The notes under the pieces were generated by a model. That model made no database searches. It was given only the letters and a program-made list of their open reading frames with translations, and had not been told where the DNA came from. Source: Terriglobia bacterium (GTDB lineage: Bacteria > Acidobacteriota > Terriglobia > Terriglobales > Acidobacteriaceae). Taken from it: 64,000 nt of DNA. Position numbers and translations under genes: made by a program. Below are positions 43,003 through 51,510 of this stretch, piece by piece. Each line of letters opens with the position of its first letter. The first letter of the stretch is position 1. The DNA lies in contig JAIQEU010000010.1 in NCBI GenBank assembly GCA_020073665.1, positions 1-64,000 of the forward strand, in the 5' to 3' direction.

Positions 43003-44322
43003 ATGGCGGACTCCACCACAACTCTGCTGCCCGAGACTCCCACTCTCAGTCCCCGGCGCCGCTGGTGGGCGCGTGCGCGCACCTCTTTTTTCTGGATGGT
43101 GGTGATCGCCTTCGCGTTGCGCTTTGGCATTATTGTCATCGGACATACCTACAAGTTCCGCACCAGCGACCAGAACTTCGGCTTCGGCTGGGAAATGGGA
43201 CGCATCGGCCGGGCCATGGCCGAAGGACGCGGCTTCAGCGATCCCTTCCAGGCGCAAACCGGCGCCACCGCCTGGGAACCGCCGCTTTACCCGTTCCTGA
43301 TTGCCGGTGTCTTCAGACTCTTCGGGATTTACTCGCACGCCTCCGCGTTTGTCCTGCTCACCATCAACAGCATTTTTTCCGCGCTCACCTGCATACCGAT
43401 CTTTCTCGTCGCCAGGCGATGTTTCGGGGAAAAGGTGGCGGTCGGGTCTGCCTGGACGTGGGCCCTGCTGCCTTACATCGCGTACTGGTGCACCCGCTGG
43501 GTGTGGGAGACCAGCCTCTCGGCGCTGCTGCTGACTACGATTCTGTTGCTCGCCCTCAAGATGGAAGAGAAAGACGGCCTGAAGCAGTGGCTGCAATTCG
43601 GCTTGCTGTGGGGCATCGCGGCGCTGAATAGTCCGGTGCTGCTGTCGTTCCTGCCGGTGTCCGGTCTCTGGGGCTGGTACCACCGCTGGAAGCGCGGCAA
43701 GCGTTCGCTCGCGGGAGTGGTCGCGGCATCGGTGATCTTCTTTGCCTGCCTCGCGCCATGGCTGGTGCGCAATCACCAGACCTTCGGGAAATTTGTCTTC
43801 CTGCGTTCCAACTTCGGCGCCGAACTACGCATGGGCAACGGTCCCGGCGCGGATGGCACCTGGATGTGGTTCTTGCACCCTACGCAGAATGTGTACGAAA
43901 TGCGTCTCTACCAACGCATGGGCGAAATCGCCTACATCGCGCAGCGCAAGCAGGAAGCGGTGGATTGGATCAAGCAGGACCCCGGGCGCTTTCTGGGGGT
44001 TAGCCTGAAGAAATTCGTCTACTACTGGGCCGGGATGCCAAAGACCTCTGAGTTCCCTCCCCCGGAGTTGAAGAACTCGCTCTTCCTGGCTTCGTCGATC
44101 CTGTGCTTCTGGGGCCTGGCGCGCGCCCTGCGCAAACGTAAGCCCGGTGTGTGGCTGATGTTCCTGCTTATCCTCAGCTACCCAGCGGTGTATTACGTCG
44201 TTTTCCCCCATGCTCGCTACCGCCATCCGATCGACCCGGAGATCGGGATCCTGGGGATATTTCTGCTTTGCGAAGCGGAGAAGAAAGGCCGCAAACCCAA
44301 AGAAACGCGCCAACCGGGCTGA
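43003..44322 (+). CDS. GT39/ArnT-like membrane glycosyltransferase
   Basis: A 439-residue polytopic protein with about nine to ten membrane spans and the layout of family 39/83 lipid-phosphosugar-dependent glycosyltransferases. The first periplasmic loop has ATAWEPPLYPFLIAG, the conserved EPP line of this group, and YWCTRWVWETSLSALL follows. The C-terminus has FPHARYRHPIDPEIG, also typical. These enzymes move a sugar from an isoprenoid phosphate to an acceptor in the periplasm. The donor and acceptor here are unknown. ATG at 43003, divergent from nuoB. Confidence 0.82.
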   Translation: MADSTTTLLPETPTLSPRRRWWARARTSFFWMVVIAFALRFGIIVIGHTYKFRTSDQNFGFGWEMGRIGRAMAEGRGFSDPFQAQTGATAWEPPLYPFLIAGVFRLFGIYSHASAFVLLTINSIFSALTCIPIFLVARRCFGEKVAVGSAWTWALLPYIAYWCTRWVWETSLSALLLTTILLLALKMEEKDGLKQWLQFGLLWGIAALNSPVLLSFLPVSGLWGWYHRWKRGKRSLAGVVAASVIFFACLAPWLVRNHQTFGKFVFLRSNFGAELRMGNGPGADGTWMWFLHPTQNVYEMRLYQRMGEIAYIAQRKQEAVDWIKQDPGRFLGVSLKKFVYYWAGMPKTSEFPPPELKNSLFLASSILCFWGLARALRKRKPGVWLMFLLILSYPAVYYVVFPHARYRHPIDPEIGILGIFLLCEAEKKGRKPKETRQPG

Positions 44323-44347
44323 GCGAACAGAGGGGTAAGGCCGGTGG

Positions 44348-44722
44348 TTACTCTTCGGCCTCGATTTTCGAGATGTGGATGACGTCGGTCTTGGGTTCGA
44401 GGGTTCCGCTGATCCTCACCTTCTGACCCACAAAGTTCTTCGCTGCCTCCTGGTCGTCAAGGCGATAAACGTGCTTCCTGGAAGTGAGCACCAGGTATCC
44501 GCCCATGTAACGGAGGCAGTACAAGGTACAGGAGCTCGCTGTCCCGCCCATGGACTTGGACTTCAGCATCTCCTGGTGGGAGCGCGTCAGCGAGTGCACG
44601 TTGAGCGCACACTGGCTGTCAGCAATCTGCCCGCGAAAAGTCCAGGACTCTTCCCCATGGGCATAGGCCACGGCAGCCAGCAACACGGCCAGAATAATGG
44701 CGCGGACAGCAAACTTCTTCAT
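44348..44722 (-). CDS. Secreted small OB-like protein of unknown function
   Basis: A 124-residue protein with a signal peptide (KKFAVRAIILAVLLAAVAYA). The mature part, FRGQIADSQCALN then LVLTSRKHVYRLDDQ and VGQKVRISGTLEPKTDVIHISKI, has the alternating pattern of an OB-like fold, as in the DUF5818-type proteins of acidobacteria. Two further cysteines (SSCTLYCLRYMGG) could form a disulfide or bind a metal. Start at 44722 has GGAG upstream. It is the last gene of the barrel-cytochrome-CuA-like operon. Confidence 0.72.
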   Translation of the reverse strand: MKKFAVRAIILAVLLAAVAYAHGEESWTFRGQIADSQCALNVHSLTRSHQEMLKSKSMGGTASSCTLYCLRYMGGYLVLTSRKHVYRLDDQEAAKNFVGQKVRISGTLEPKTDVIHISKIEAEE

Positions 44723-44741
44723 AGGAAACTCCAGTTCCAAC

Positions 44742-45170
44742 CTAGGGCACAACCGTAAACTTCATGTGCATGCCTTCGTGCTCCTCGCTGCAAACTACCG
44801 TGCATACCACCACGTACTCGCCCGGCTCAGCGGGGGCGGTCAACTCAAACTCCTGGCTGCCGGGCTTGAACAGCAAATCCCAGCCCGGCACCTTGGCCCG
44901 GTCCTGGGCGCGAAGCAGGGTAAATCCGTGCACCGATCCGTCTCGGTTCCACGATTTTGCCTTGCGTGCGGTCACGCGCAGCAGAACCGGTTCGCCGGCT
45001 TTCACCGTAATTTCCGGCTGGCGCTCGCCGGCAATTTTGTAGCGGCTATCTTTGTCCGCCAGTATTTCAATGACGTGCGCCTGCGCGACTGCGGGAGGAG
45101 GCAGCAGCAGCCCGCACGCCCCCAACACCATGCGCAGCACCATCCATCGAATCGTCGTTCTCTTGCTCAT
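44742..45170 (-). CDS. Periplasmic CuA-like cupredoxin (cytochrome oxidase II type)
   Basis: A 142-residue protein with a signal peptide (about 1-30) and a cupredoxin fold. The copper motif at the C-terminus is VVCTVVCSEEHEGMHMKFTVV: Cys, Cys four later, His four after, then Met, as in the CuA site of COX2 and nitrous oxide reductase; a VHGFTLL segment earlier gives the other histidine. No transmembrane span besides the signal, so it is a free periplasmic electron carrier. It lies 14 bases after the cytochrome c gene and before the small OB-like gene. Confidence 0.85.
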   Translation of the reverse strand: MSKRTTIRWMVLRMVLGACGLLLPPPAVAQAHVIEILADKDSRYKIAGERQPEITVKAGEPVLLRVTARKAKSWNRDGSVHGFTLLRAQDRAKVPGWDLLFKPGSQEFELTAPAEPGEYVVVCTVVCSEEHEGMHMKFTVVP

Positions 45171-45183
45171 GCTCTACTCGCCG

Positions 45184-45480
45184 CTATTGCGTCATGTACC
45201 CCAAGATGAGGCGCATGTCCTCATCGGTGATGGTGGCGCGGACTCGCATATGGCGAACAATGGTAGCCATCATGCGCGGCGGAAATTTTTGCGGGGCCGC
45301 GTGGCAGCGGCCACAGTTGGCGTGGAACCTCTGCTCTCCCTGAATCCGAGCATTTTCCGCGTCTTCCCGGCTCTGCACGACCGGCAGGCTGGAGCTGTCC
45401 TTGCTCCGCGGCGGCCCTGCTCCGTATACCAACGAGCCCAGGGCCAGAATTCCGCTCATGATGAGGATCTTGATCTTCAT
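45184..45480 (-). CDS. Small secreted c-type cytochrome
   Basis: A 98-residue protein with a signal peptide and one haem motif CGRCHAAP (C-x2-C-H). A C-terminal methionine in GYMTQ or DEDMRLIL could be the distal haem ligand. The start at the ATG 45480 overlaps the outer-membrane barrel gene's stop by 4 bases, so the two are co-translated. It acts in the periplasm as an electron carrier. Together with the CuA-like protein next to it, it suggests an electron-transfer step. Confidence 0.88.
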   Translation of the reverse strand: MKIKILIMSGILALGSLVYGAGPPRSKDSSSLPVVQSREDAENARIQGEQRFHANCGRCHAAPQKFPPRMMATIVRHMRVRATITDEDMRLILGYMTQ

Positions 45481-46574
45481 TGCGCCCGTCCCAGGGGGAA
45501 GGCAAAGCGATAGGCGATGCCCACCGTCCACAAGTTAGAGTTCCCGTCAGCACTAAACTGGCGGCCGTAGCTGGCCGTAGCTTTCAGCCCGTCGTGCAGG
45601 TAGTAGTTGAGTCCGAAGTCCGCCTGGCGGGTATTTACCTCGGGCAAGCCATACTCCTCTGCCACGTCCGCAGTGTTCGGTCCAACAAAGAACTGCTGTG
45701 CCCGTCCGACGACCTCGGTGCGGCGCATTACCTTGTTCCAGGTACCCACCTGGCTGAGCCGGTAAGCGGCTTCCAGCCAGTAACCGCTACCGTTGTCAGA
45801 CCGGGCATACTCCGACCGCAGGTTCAGAGGAAGAGACGTTGGCTGCCAGGCAAAATGAAATCCCACCGAATTCTTACGTTCCTCCTGCAGCAGCTTTTGC
45901 CAGGAAAACCCCAGCTCAATCCGCGGCCCGGGCAGGAAGAACCCGACGCGCCCACCCACCAGGCGATCGGATTCCAGCTTGTGCAGGTTGCTCTGCGTCG
46001 AAAAGTAGGCCGCGTAGTTCAGGTTGATTTTCGGATTCACCGAGAATCCGCCACGCAGCATCAAGCCGTCGCTGGGGCCGGTTGCGATCGGGAAAATTAG
46101 TGGGAGGGGCTGCAGGTCGCGAATCCAAATGGGATACAGGCGCTCGTTATAGATCCCAAACGGAGTCAGGAACCGTCCCGCGGTGATGGTCACGTAGCGG
46201 CTCGCAATGTAGTCCACCTGGAGGTAGTCGAGTTCGTTCCCTACTTTTCCGCCGTAGGGGCCACCACCTTTGGGTCGCTGGAACTCGCCTTCAAATTCGG
46301 CCCTGGACTCGATCAGCCAGCGATCACCCAAAGGAATCAGGAGCAAGGGGTTGATTTCGGGAACCAGTTCGGTGTGGCCGGCTTCTACGTTGGTGAAGAA
46401 TCCGGCGTTTCCGGTCAGGATCGGGACTGGGTGCTCGGGGCTGGAACTCTGCGCTGGCAGCAGGGTGGAAACCAGGCAGAGCAGCAACCCCAGGCCGGCA
46501 GGCTTACGCCAGGCAGACGCCTGCGGGCGCGGGCACGCACTCTTTAACAGATACTTCAAAAACTTATTCCCCAC
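45477..46574 (-). CDS. Outer-membrane beta-barrel protein (porin-like)
   Basis: A 365-residue protein with a signal peptide (LGLLLCLVSTLLPAQ) and alternating amphipathic strands typical of a barrel, ending with a C-terminal aromatic-hydrophobic strand (TVGIAYRFAFPLGRAQ). Conserved-looking parts are GRFLTPFGIYNERLYP and GRVGFFLPGPRIELGFSW. I cannot name a substrate. GTG start at 46574. It begins a four-gene run with cytochrome c, CuA-like cupredoxin and an OB-like protein, which suggests it feeds or drains an electron-transfer chain or a copper-related process. Upstream 46575-46770 holds no other feature. Confidence 0.8.
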   Translation of the reverse strand: MGNKFLKYLLKSACPRPQASAWRKPAGLGLLLCLVSTLLPAQSSSPEHPVPILTGNAGFFTNVEAGHTELVPEINPLLLIPLGDRWLIESRAEFEGEFQRPKGGGPYGGKVGNELDYLQVDYIASRYVTITAGRFLTPFGIYNERLYPIWIRDLQPLPLIFPIATGPSDGLMLRGGFSVNPKINLNYAAYFSTQSNLHKLESDRLVGGRVGFFLPGPRIELGFSWQKLLQEERKNSVGFHFAWQPTSLPLNLRSEYARSDNGSGYWLEAAYRLSQVGTWNKVMRRTEVVGRAQQFFVGPNTADVAEEYGLPEVNTRQADFGLNYYLHDGLKATASYGRQFSADGNSNLWTVGIAYRFAFPLGRAQ

Positions 46575-46770
46575 TTCCCCGCTGCTGCTGTTAGGCCCAT
46601 TGTCCCGTATCGGGATGGGGCAAAAAAGGTAACCGAAGTAATGGCAGGCTCATGCGGTTTGGCCGAGGGCCCCCGGTTCTCACCACAACCCTTCCCAGCA
46701 GTATTCCCAAAACCTTTCTACTCACGAATTCCCGTTAGCCTCGTCTAAGCCTTGTCGCAACGGAGGAATT

Positions 46771-47661
46771 ATGAAGCGCCAACCCAAACTCGCTACCTGG
46801 CTGGGTGCCCTTCTGGGGGCACTGTGCGCGCTGGCATTGGCTTCCGCGCAGAGCCACGCTTACGAAAACCGCGGCGAATTCACTGAGGAGTTCCACCAGA
46901 CTTATCCCCTGGCCGCGGGTGGCCGCGTCGAACTGGAAAATATCAACGGCCCGGTGCACATCACTGCCTGGGACCGCAATGAGGTCAAGGTAGATGCGGT
47001 AAAGTACGCCAACCGCCGGGAGCGGCTCGACGAGGCGAAGATTCAGGTCGAGTCCGGAAGCGACTACGTGTCGATCCACACCGAGTACCGCAACCACGAC
47101 CTCACCTTCAACGATCACGATCACAATAACCCCGCCAGCGTCGAGTACACGCTGACGGTGCCGCGTACCTCACGGCTGGACGAGATCAAGCTGGTGAATG
47201 GCGCGCTCGACATCAGCGGAGTGGGCGGAGAAGTCCGCGCTTCCTGCATCAACGGGCATCTTTCGGCCCGCGATCTGCAGGGTCGCGCTGACCTGTCCAC
47301 CGTCAACGGACGCCTCAATGCCGAGTTCACACGCTTGAGCAACTCGCCGATTGAACTCTCATCGGTGAATGGCGGGCTGGAGTTGACGCTGCCTTCCGAC
47401 TCCAAAGCTGAATTGGAGGCCTCGACCGTACATGGCGGGATTGAAAACGACTTCGGCTTGCGCGTGCGCAACCACCAGTATGTGGGTCACGACCTGCGCG
47501 GCGAACTTGCTGGGGGCGGCACTCCGATCAAGCTCTCGAATGTGAATGGTCACATCGAAATTCGTCACGCCAGCGATGGCCGCAGCCTCAGCCCAGCCAC
47601 CGACCGGAACTCGGGCAAAGACAGCGACCGCGATGACGATGACGATGATGACAGCATCTGA
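46771..47661 (+). CDS. Secreted DUF4097-type beta-helix protein with an acidic tail
   Basis: A 296-residue secreted protein with a signal peptide (about 1-30). Repeating strand motifs such as VELENINGPVHITAW, IKLVNGALDISGVGG, SCINGHLSARDLQG, STVNGRLNAEF and SVNGGLELTLP form a right-handed beta-helix of the DUF4097 kind. The C-terminal tail is strongly acidic (SDRDDDDDDD). Function unknown; relatives sit near envelope stress genes. GGAGG lies upstream of the ATG. Convergent with the YdcF gene. Confidence 0.85.
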   Translation: MKRQPKLATWLGALLGALCALALASAQSHAYENRGEFTEEFHQTYPLAAGGRVELENINGPVHITAWDRNEVKVDAVKYANRRERLDEAKIQVESGSDYVSIHTEYRNHDLTFNDHDHNNPASVEYTLTVPRTSRLDEIKLVNGALDISGVGGEVRASCINGHLSARDLQGRADLSTVNGRLNAEFTRLSNSPIELSSVNGGLELTLPSDSKAELEASTVHGGIENDFGLRVRNHQYVGHDLRGELAGGGTPIKLSNVNGHIEIRHASDGRSLSPATDRNSGKDSDRDDDDDDDSI

Positions 47662-47667
47662 ACCTTC

Positions 47668-48282
47668 CTAGGCAGGTATGTGCAGGCGCCACGCCAGGTA
47701 GCTGGCGGCTTCGCGGGCAACCGCCAGAAAGCGTTGCCAGACGGAATGTGGGCGTGAGTCCGGGCGCGGCGCCACGAATACCTCGGCCCCTTCATGTTCC
47801 AGCAGCTTGCGGATGCGGAACACGTGATACTCGTCGCTGACCGCAATGCAGCTGTGCATGTGATTAGCGCGCAGAATCACTCCCACCCGTTCGGCCGACT
47901 GGGCCGTGTCTGATCCCTGGGTTTCGGCAATCAGGTTCTGCTCGGGAATGCCGCGATGCATCAGGTAGTCGTGTCCAACTCCGCCTTCGCTGTAGCTGGG
48001 ATCGGCGGCTGCTCCCCCTGTAGTGATGACCACAGGCGCCAGACCTCGTTGAAAAAGGTCATAGGCATGATCCAGGCGAGCCCGGTAGACGGGCGAGGGA
48101 CGCCCGGCGTATTCGGCCGCACCCAGCACTACGATAGCGTCGGCGGGGTGGAGTTGCTGTTCGGAGGCATCGCGCACGATGCCCACGCAGATCGCGGACA
48201 CATAGACCACCAGCGCCGCGGCAGCCAGCGCCAACAGCCGCAGCCACCAGCGGCGACGCCCTTTGGCAGTCGTTTCGGTCAT
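47668..48282 (-). CDS. YdcF-family (DUF218) membrane-anchored protein
   Basis: A 204-residue protein with one N-terminal span (about 13-35) and a DUF218/YdcF domain. The family lines are DAIVVLGAAEYAGRPSPVYRARL (cut here as DAIVVLGAAEY), VVITTGGAAAD, SEGGVGHDYL, ETQGSDTAQSAERV and VSDEYHVFRIRKLL. YdcF-like proteins (SanA, ElyC) influence envelope integrity and vancomycin-type resistance. Its start overlaps the stop of the threonylcarbamoyl-AMP synthase gene by 4 bases (ATGA), so the two are co-translated. Confidence 0.88.
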   Translation of the reverse strand: MTETTAKGRRRWWLRLLALAAAALVVYVSAICVGIVRDASEQQLHPADAIVVLGAAEYAGRPSPVYRARLDHAYDLFQRGLAPVVITTGGAAADPSYSEGGVGHDYLMHRGIPEQNLIAETQGSDTAQSAERVGVILRANHMHSCIAVSDEYHVFRIRKLLEHEGAEVFVAPRPDSRPHSVWQRFLAVAREAASYLAWRLHIPA

Positions 48283-48923
48283 CCTTGCGCGAAGAACTCG
48301 GAGATTTCATGGGCCGGGATGGCGCCTTCCCGCATGATGCGCCAGCGCGCCTCTTCGTCCGTGAGGTCAACAATGGTGGAAGCCACCTCGCGGGGTGAGG
48401 TGCCGCCGTCCACAATGATCGAGATGCGGTCCTGGAGCTGGTCGCGAACTGCTTCCGCGGTGGTACATTCCGAGGCCCCGCTCAAGTTGGCGGAGGTTGC
48501 CGTAATCGGAATCCCGGCCGCCTGCACTACCGCCAGCGGAATCTTGGAATTGGGTATGCGCAGCGCCACGTTGCCGGTATTGGCCGTCACTTTCAGCGGC
48601 AAACGCGAAGCCGCGCGAACGATAATCGTCAGGGGGCCGGGCCAGAAGCGGCGGGCCAGGGCGTGGAACTCCTGCGGCAGGCGAGCCAGTTCCTCAGCCT
48701 GATCGACACTCTCGATCAGCAGCGATAGCGGCTTGTGGCGGGAGCGCGACTTGATCTCGTACACGCGGTCCACGGCGCGCAGGTTGAACGGGTCGGCGGC
48801 CAGCCCGTAAAAGGTATCCGTCGGCATTCCCAGGACTTGCCCGGACCGAATTTGCTCGGCGGCGTACCGGATGAGAGACGTCTCCGGCTTCTCGCTATTG
48901 ATTTTGACTATTTCAGCGCGCAC
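48279..48923 (-). CDS. tsaC: L-threonylcarbamoyladenylate synthase (YrdC/Sua5 domain)
   Basis: A 214-residue enzyme that makes threonylcarbamoyl-AMP from threonine, bicarbonate and ATP, for the t6A modification of tRNA. The YrdC fold is shown by VLGMPTDTFYGLAADP, KSRSRHKPLSLL, RFWPGPLTIIV, VALRIPNSKI, TSANLSG and the STIVDLT end. I placed the start at the GTG 48923 because GGAAGGA lies 5-8 bases upstream; an ATG at 48968 is also possible. YdcF follows with a 4-base overlap. The SpoU gene is divergent. Confidence 0.9.
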   Translation of the reverse strand: MRAEIVKINSEKPETSLIRYAAEQIRSGQVLGMPTDTFYGLAADPFNLRAVDRVYEIKSRSRHKPLSLLIESVDQAEELARLPQEFHALARRFWPGPLTIIVRAASRLPLKVTANTGNVALRIPNSKIPLAVVQAAGIPITATSANLSGASECTTAEAVRDQLQDRISIIVDGGTSPREVASTIVDLTDEEARWRIMREGAIPAHEISEFFAQG

Positions 48924-49023
48924 CACAGTTCCTTCCGTCAGATCTGCTGAAATCGCGAAACTTAACATAACACGGTGAAGCCCTGCAAGCCGAGACAAAC
49001 AGGTATGATTCCTTACGTATCAC

Positions 49024-49851
49024 ATGAAGACTACCACCACCTCGGGGGATGCCCAGAGCCGCTTGCGGCGGGTCGAGGGCCGTCACAATGCGCTGGTGAA
49101 GGAGCTTCGGCGGGCTTTCGCACGCGGGGAGCTCACCGAGGATGGCTGCTTCGCCATTGAGGGCTTGCGCATCCTGGAGGAGGCCATCCGCAGCGGGCTC
49201 AAGTTCCGGGCGGTGTTTTTCAGTAACGCCGCCGGAACCAAGGCGGAACGCCTGCTGCCGCAGATTGGCGCCCACGTGGAAACCCTATCCCTCCCCGACA
49301 AGCTCTTCGCTACCGCGGTACCCAGTGAGACTCCCCAGGGTGTGGCGGCGCTGGTCCGTTTCAAAGAACTCACCCTGGAAGATGTGCTGGCCAAGTCCGC
49401 CGCCGGACCACTGCTGGCGATTGCCGGAGTGCAGGATCCGGGGAATCTGGGCACAATCCTGCGCTCGGCCGAAGCCTTCTCCGCCGGGGGAGTGCTGCTG
49501 GGAGAAGGGACAGTCAGCCCATTCAATCCGAAAGTCGTGCGGGGCTCAGCGGGATCGGTCTTCCGGCTTCCGTTTGCCCGGACTAACCTGGCCAAGGCAG
49601 TCGAAAGCCTGCGAGAGCGCGGGCTGCGGCTGGTAGCGACTTCGTCGCACAAAGGCACGCCGCTGCCAGAGGCCAATCTGAGCGGGCCGCTGGCCATCTT
49701 CATCGGCAGCGAAGGCGCGGGCCTGCCGCGGGATTTGATGTCGGAAATCGACGAGGTCGTAGCCATTCCCCACTCGCCGCAAGTGGAATCGCTGAACGCC
49801 GGCGTCGCGGCGAGTATCGTGCTGTACGAAGCAGCGAGGCAAAAAACCTGA
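49024..49851 (+). CDS. SpoU/TrmH-family RNA 2'-O-methyltransferase
   Basis: A 275-residue SPOUT methyltransferase that adds a methyl group to ribose in rRNA or tRNA. The three family motifs are present: motif 1 GVQDPGNLGTILRSAEAF, motif 2 LAIFIGSEGAGLP, motif 3 VESLNAGVAASIVLYEA. An N-terminal L30e-like RNA-binding domain covers about 15-100. The exact target (Gm2251 RlmB-like or other) is not clear. It is followed by an inverted repeat element and then rarA. Confidence 0.92.
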   Translation: MKTTTTSGDAQSRLRRVEGRHNALVKELRRAFARGELTEDGCFAIEGLRILEEAIRSGLKFRAVFFSNAAGTKAERLLPQIGAHVETLSLPDKLFATAVPSETPQGVAALVRFKELTLEDVLAKSAAGPLLAIAGVQDPGNLGTILRSAEAFSAGGVLLGEGTVSPFNPKVVRGSAGSVFRLPFARTNLAKAVESLRERGLRLVATSSHKGTPLPEANLSGPLAIFIGSEGAGLPRDLMSEIDEVVAIPHSPQVESLNAGVAASIVLYEAARQKT

Positions 49852-49857
49852 CAACCC

Positions 49858-50024
49858 TTCACCACAGAGGCACAGAGACACAGAGACACCGAGGACTAAG
49901 AAAAATCACAATGCGAACGGCGGTGGACGTCACAGCGCGCCCTCACGCCGGCTGGTATGGTCGTCTGACAGAGTTCTTTGAAATTTCTTCGGTTTTCTCT
50001 GTGACTCTGTGTCTCCGTGGTGAA
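49858..50024. repeat. Inverted repeat element with CACAGAG arms
   Basis: Left arm 49858-49894 (TTCACCACAGAGGCACAGAG...) and right arm 49988-50024, which read inverted gives TTCACCACGGAGACACAGAG... The arms are about 37 bases with 93 bases between. Such ACAGAG-rich interspersed palindromes occur in several bacterial phyla. The right arm ends 8 bases before the rarA start codon and could affect its mRNA. Confidence 0.8.
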
Positions 50025-50032
50025 ATGATTGT

Positions 50033-51409
50033 ATGAGTCTGTTTCAATCGATGCCGGACTCACAAGGTGCCAGCGACCGCACTCGCCCCCTTGCCGACCG
50101 CATGCGTCCGCGGGCGCTCGACGAATTCGTCGGGCAGGAGCACCTGATCGCCCCGGGCAAGCCGCTGCGCACCCAGATCGAGCGCGACGATACCGGTTCC
50201 ATGATCTTCTGGGGCCCGCCGGGCACCGGCAAGACCACGCTGGCGCAGATCATCGCCCGCATGACCAAGGCGGAGTTCATTGAGTTCTCCGCCGTGCTCA
50301 CCGGGATCAAGGAAATCAAGCAGGTCATGGCCGACGCTGAACGCGCGAGGCAGTACGGCACCCGGACCATAGTATTCATCGACGAAATCCACCGCTTCAA
50401 CAAGGCCCAGCAGGACGCGTTTCTGCCGCACGTGGAAAAGGGCAACATCCGCCTGATTGGCGCCACCACCGAGAACCCTTCGTTTGAGATCATCTCCGCG
50501 CTGCTTTCGCGGTCTCGGGTGTACGTGCTCAAGCCCCTGACCGCTGAGCAGATCGTCCTGTTGCTGCAGCGCGCGATAGGCGACGAGGAGCGCGGCTTGG
50601 GTGCGATGAAGCTACAGGCGTCTGAGGAAGTTCTGCAGAAGATCGCCGCCTACTCCAGCGGGGACGCACGCAGCGCCTACAACGTGCTCGAAGTAGCGGC
50701 CACCCTGGCACGGGAGCGGTCCAGAAAGGAAGTTGGCGCCGAGATCACCGACGAAGTTGTCCAGGACGCTCTGCAGAAACGCGTGCTGCTGTACGACAAG
50801 ACCGGCGAGGAGCATTACAACCTCATCTCTGCCCTGCACAAGTCGGTGCGCAACAGCGATCCCGACGCCGCTCTTTACTGGCTGGGACGCATGCTGGAGG
50901 CGGGTGAAGATCCGCTCTATGTGGCCCGCCGCGTGGTGCGCATGGCCGTGGAGGACATCGGCCTGGCCGATCCCGGTGCGCTCGCATTGTGCATGGCTGC
51001 CCGCGATGCCGTGGATTTTATCGGCATGCCGGAAGGCAATCTCGCGCTGGCGCAAGCCGTCGTCTATCTTTCGCTGGCGCCTAAGTCAAATGCCTTGTAC
51101 AACGCGTATTCCACGGTGCAGGCGGACGTGGAGCAAACCGCCGCCGAACCGGTTCCCTTGCATTTGCGGAATGCACCCACTGGACTGATGAAAGGCCTGG
51201 GATACGGCCAGGGCTACCAGTACGCGCACAACTTGGACGCGAAAACTGCAGACATGCAATGCCTGCCGGACAACTTGCTGGGACGCACTTACTATCACCC
51301 GACCGATCAGGGCATCGAGAAGCGGATTCGCGAGCGACTGGAAGATATCAAGCGGCGCCGTTCCCAGGCTGGCAAAAGCGGGTCGCCCGGATCAACCACG
51401 GAATCTTAG
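50033..51409 (+). CDS. rarA: Replication-associated recombination protein A (MgsA/RarA AAA+ ATPase)
   Basis: A 458-residue AAA+ ATPase of the RarA/Mgs1/WRNIP1 family, acting at stalled replication forks. Walker A is GPPGTGKTT (61-69), Walker B is IVFIDEIH (113-120) with RFNKAQQDAFLPHVE following, sensor 1 is IGATTENPSFE and the C-terminal MgsA region has HNLDAKTADMQ-like sequence and LPDNLLGRTYYHPTDQG near the end. Length matches family (about 445-460). It is preceded by an inverted repeat and followed after 100 bases by the GAF-SpoIIE gene. Confidence 0.95.
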   Translation: MSLFQSMPDSQGASDRTRPLADRMRPRALDEFVGQEHLIAPGKPLRTQIERDDTGSMIFWGPPGTGKTTLAQIIARMTKAEFIEFSAVLTGIKEIKQVMADAERARQYGTRTIVFIDEIHRFNKAQQDAFLPHVEKGNIRLIGATTENPSFEIISALLSRSRVYVLKPLTAEQIVLLLQRAIGDEERGLGAMKLQASEEVLQKIAAYSSGDARSAYNVLEVAATLARERSRKEVGAEITDEVVQDALQKRVLLYDKTGEEHYNLISALHKSVRNSDPDAALYWLGRMLEAGEDPLYVARRVVRMAVEDIGLADPGALALCMAARDAVDFIGMPEGNLALAQAVVYLSLAPKSNALYNAYSTVQADVEQTAAEPVPLHLRNAPTGLMKGLGYGQGYQYAHNLDAKTADMQCLPDNLLGRTYYHPTDQGIEKRIRERLEDIKRRRSQAGKSGSPGSTTES

Positions 51410-51510
51410 GAGTATGCTTGAGCATCGAATAAGTACGAGCAACGCCGCCTTGGCGTGACTTGAAGCCGCGCCCTTTCAAAGCAACGTGCAGGAAAGGCCA
51501 GGAGGATTGC

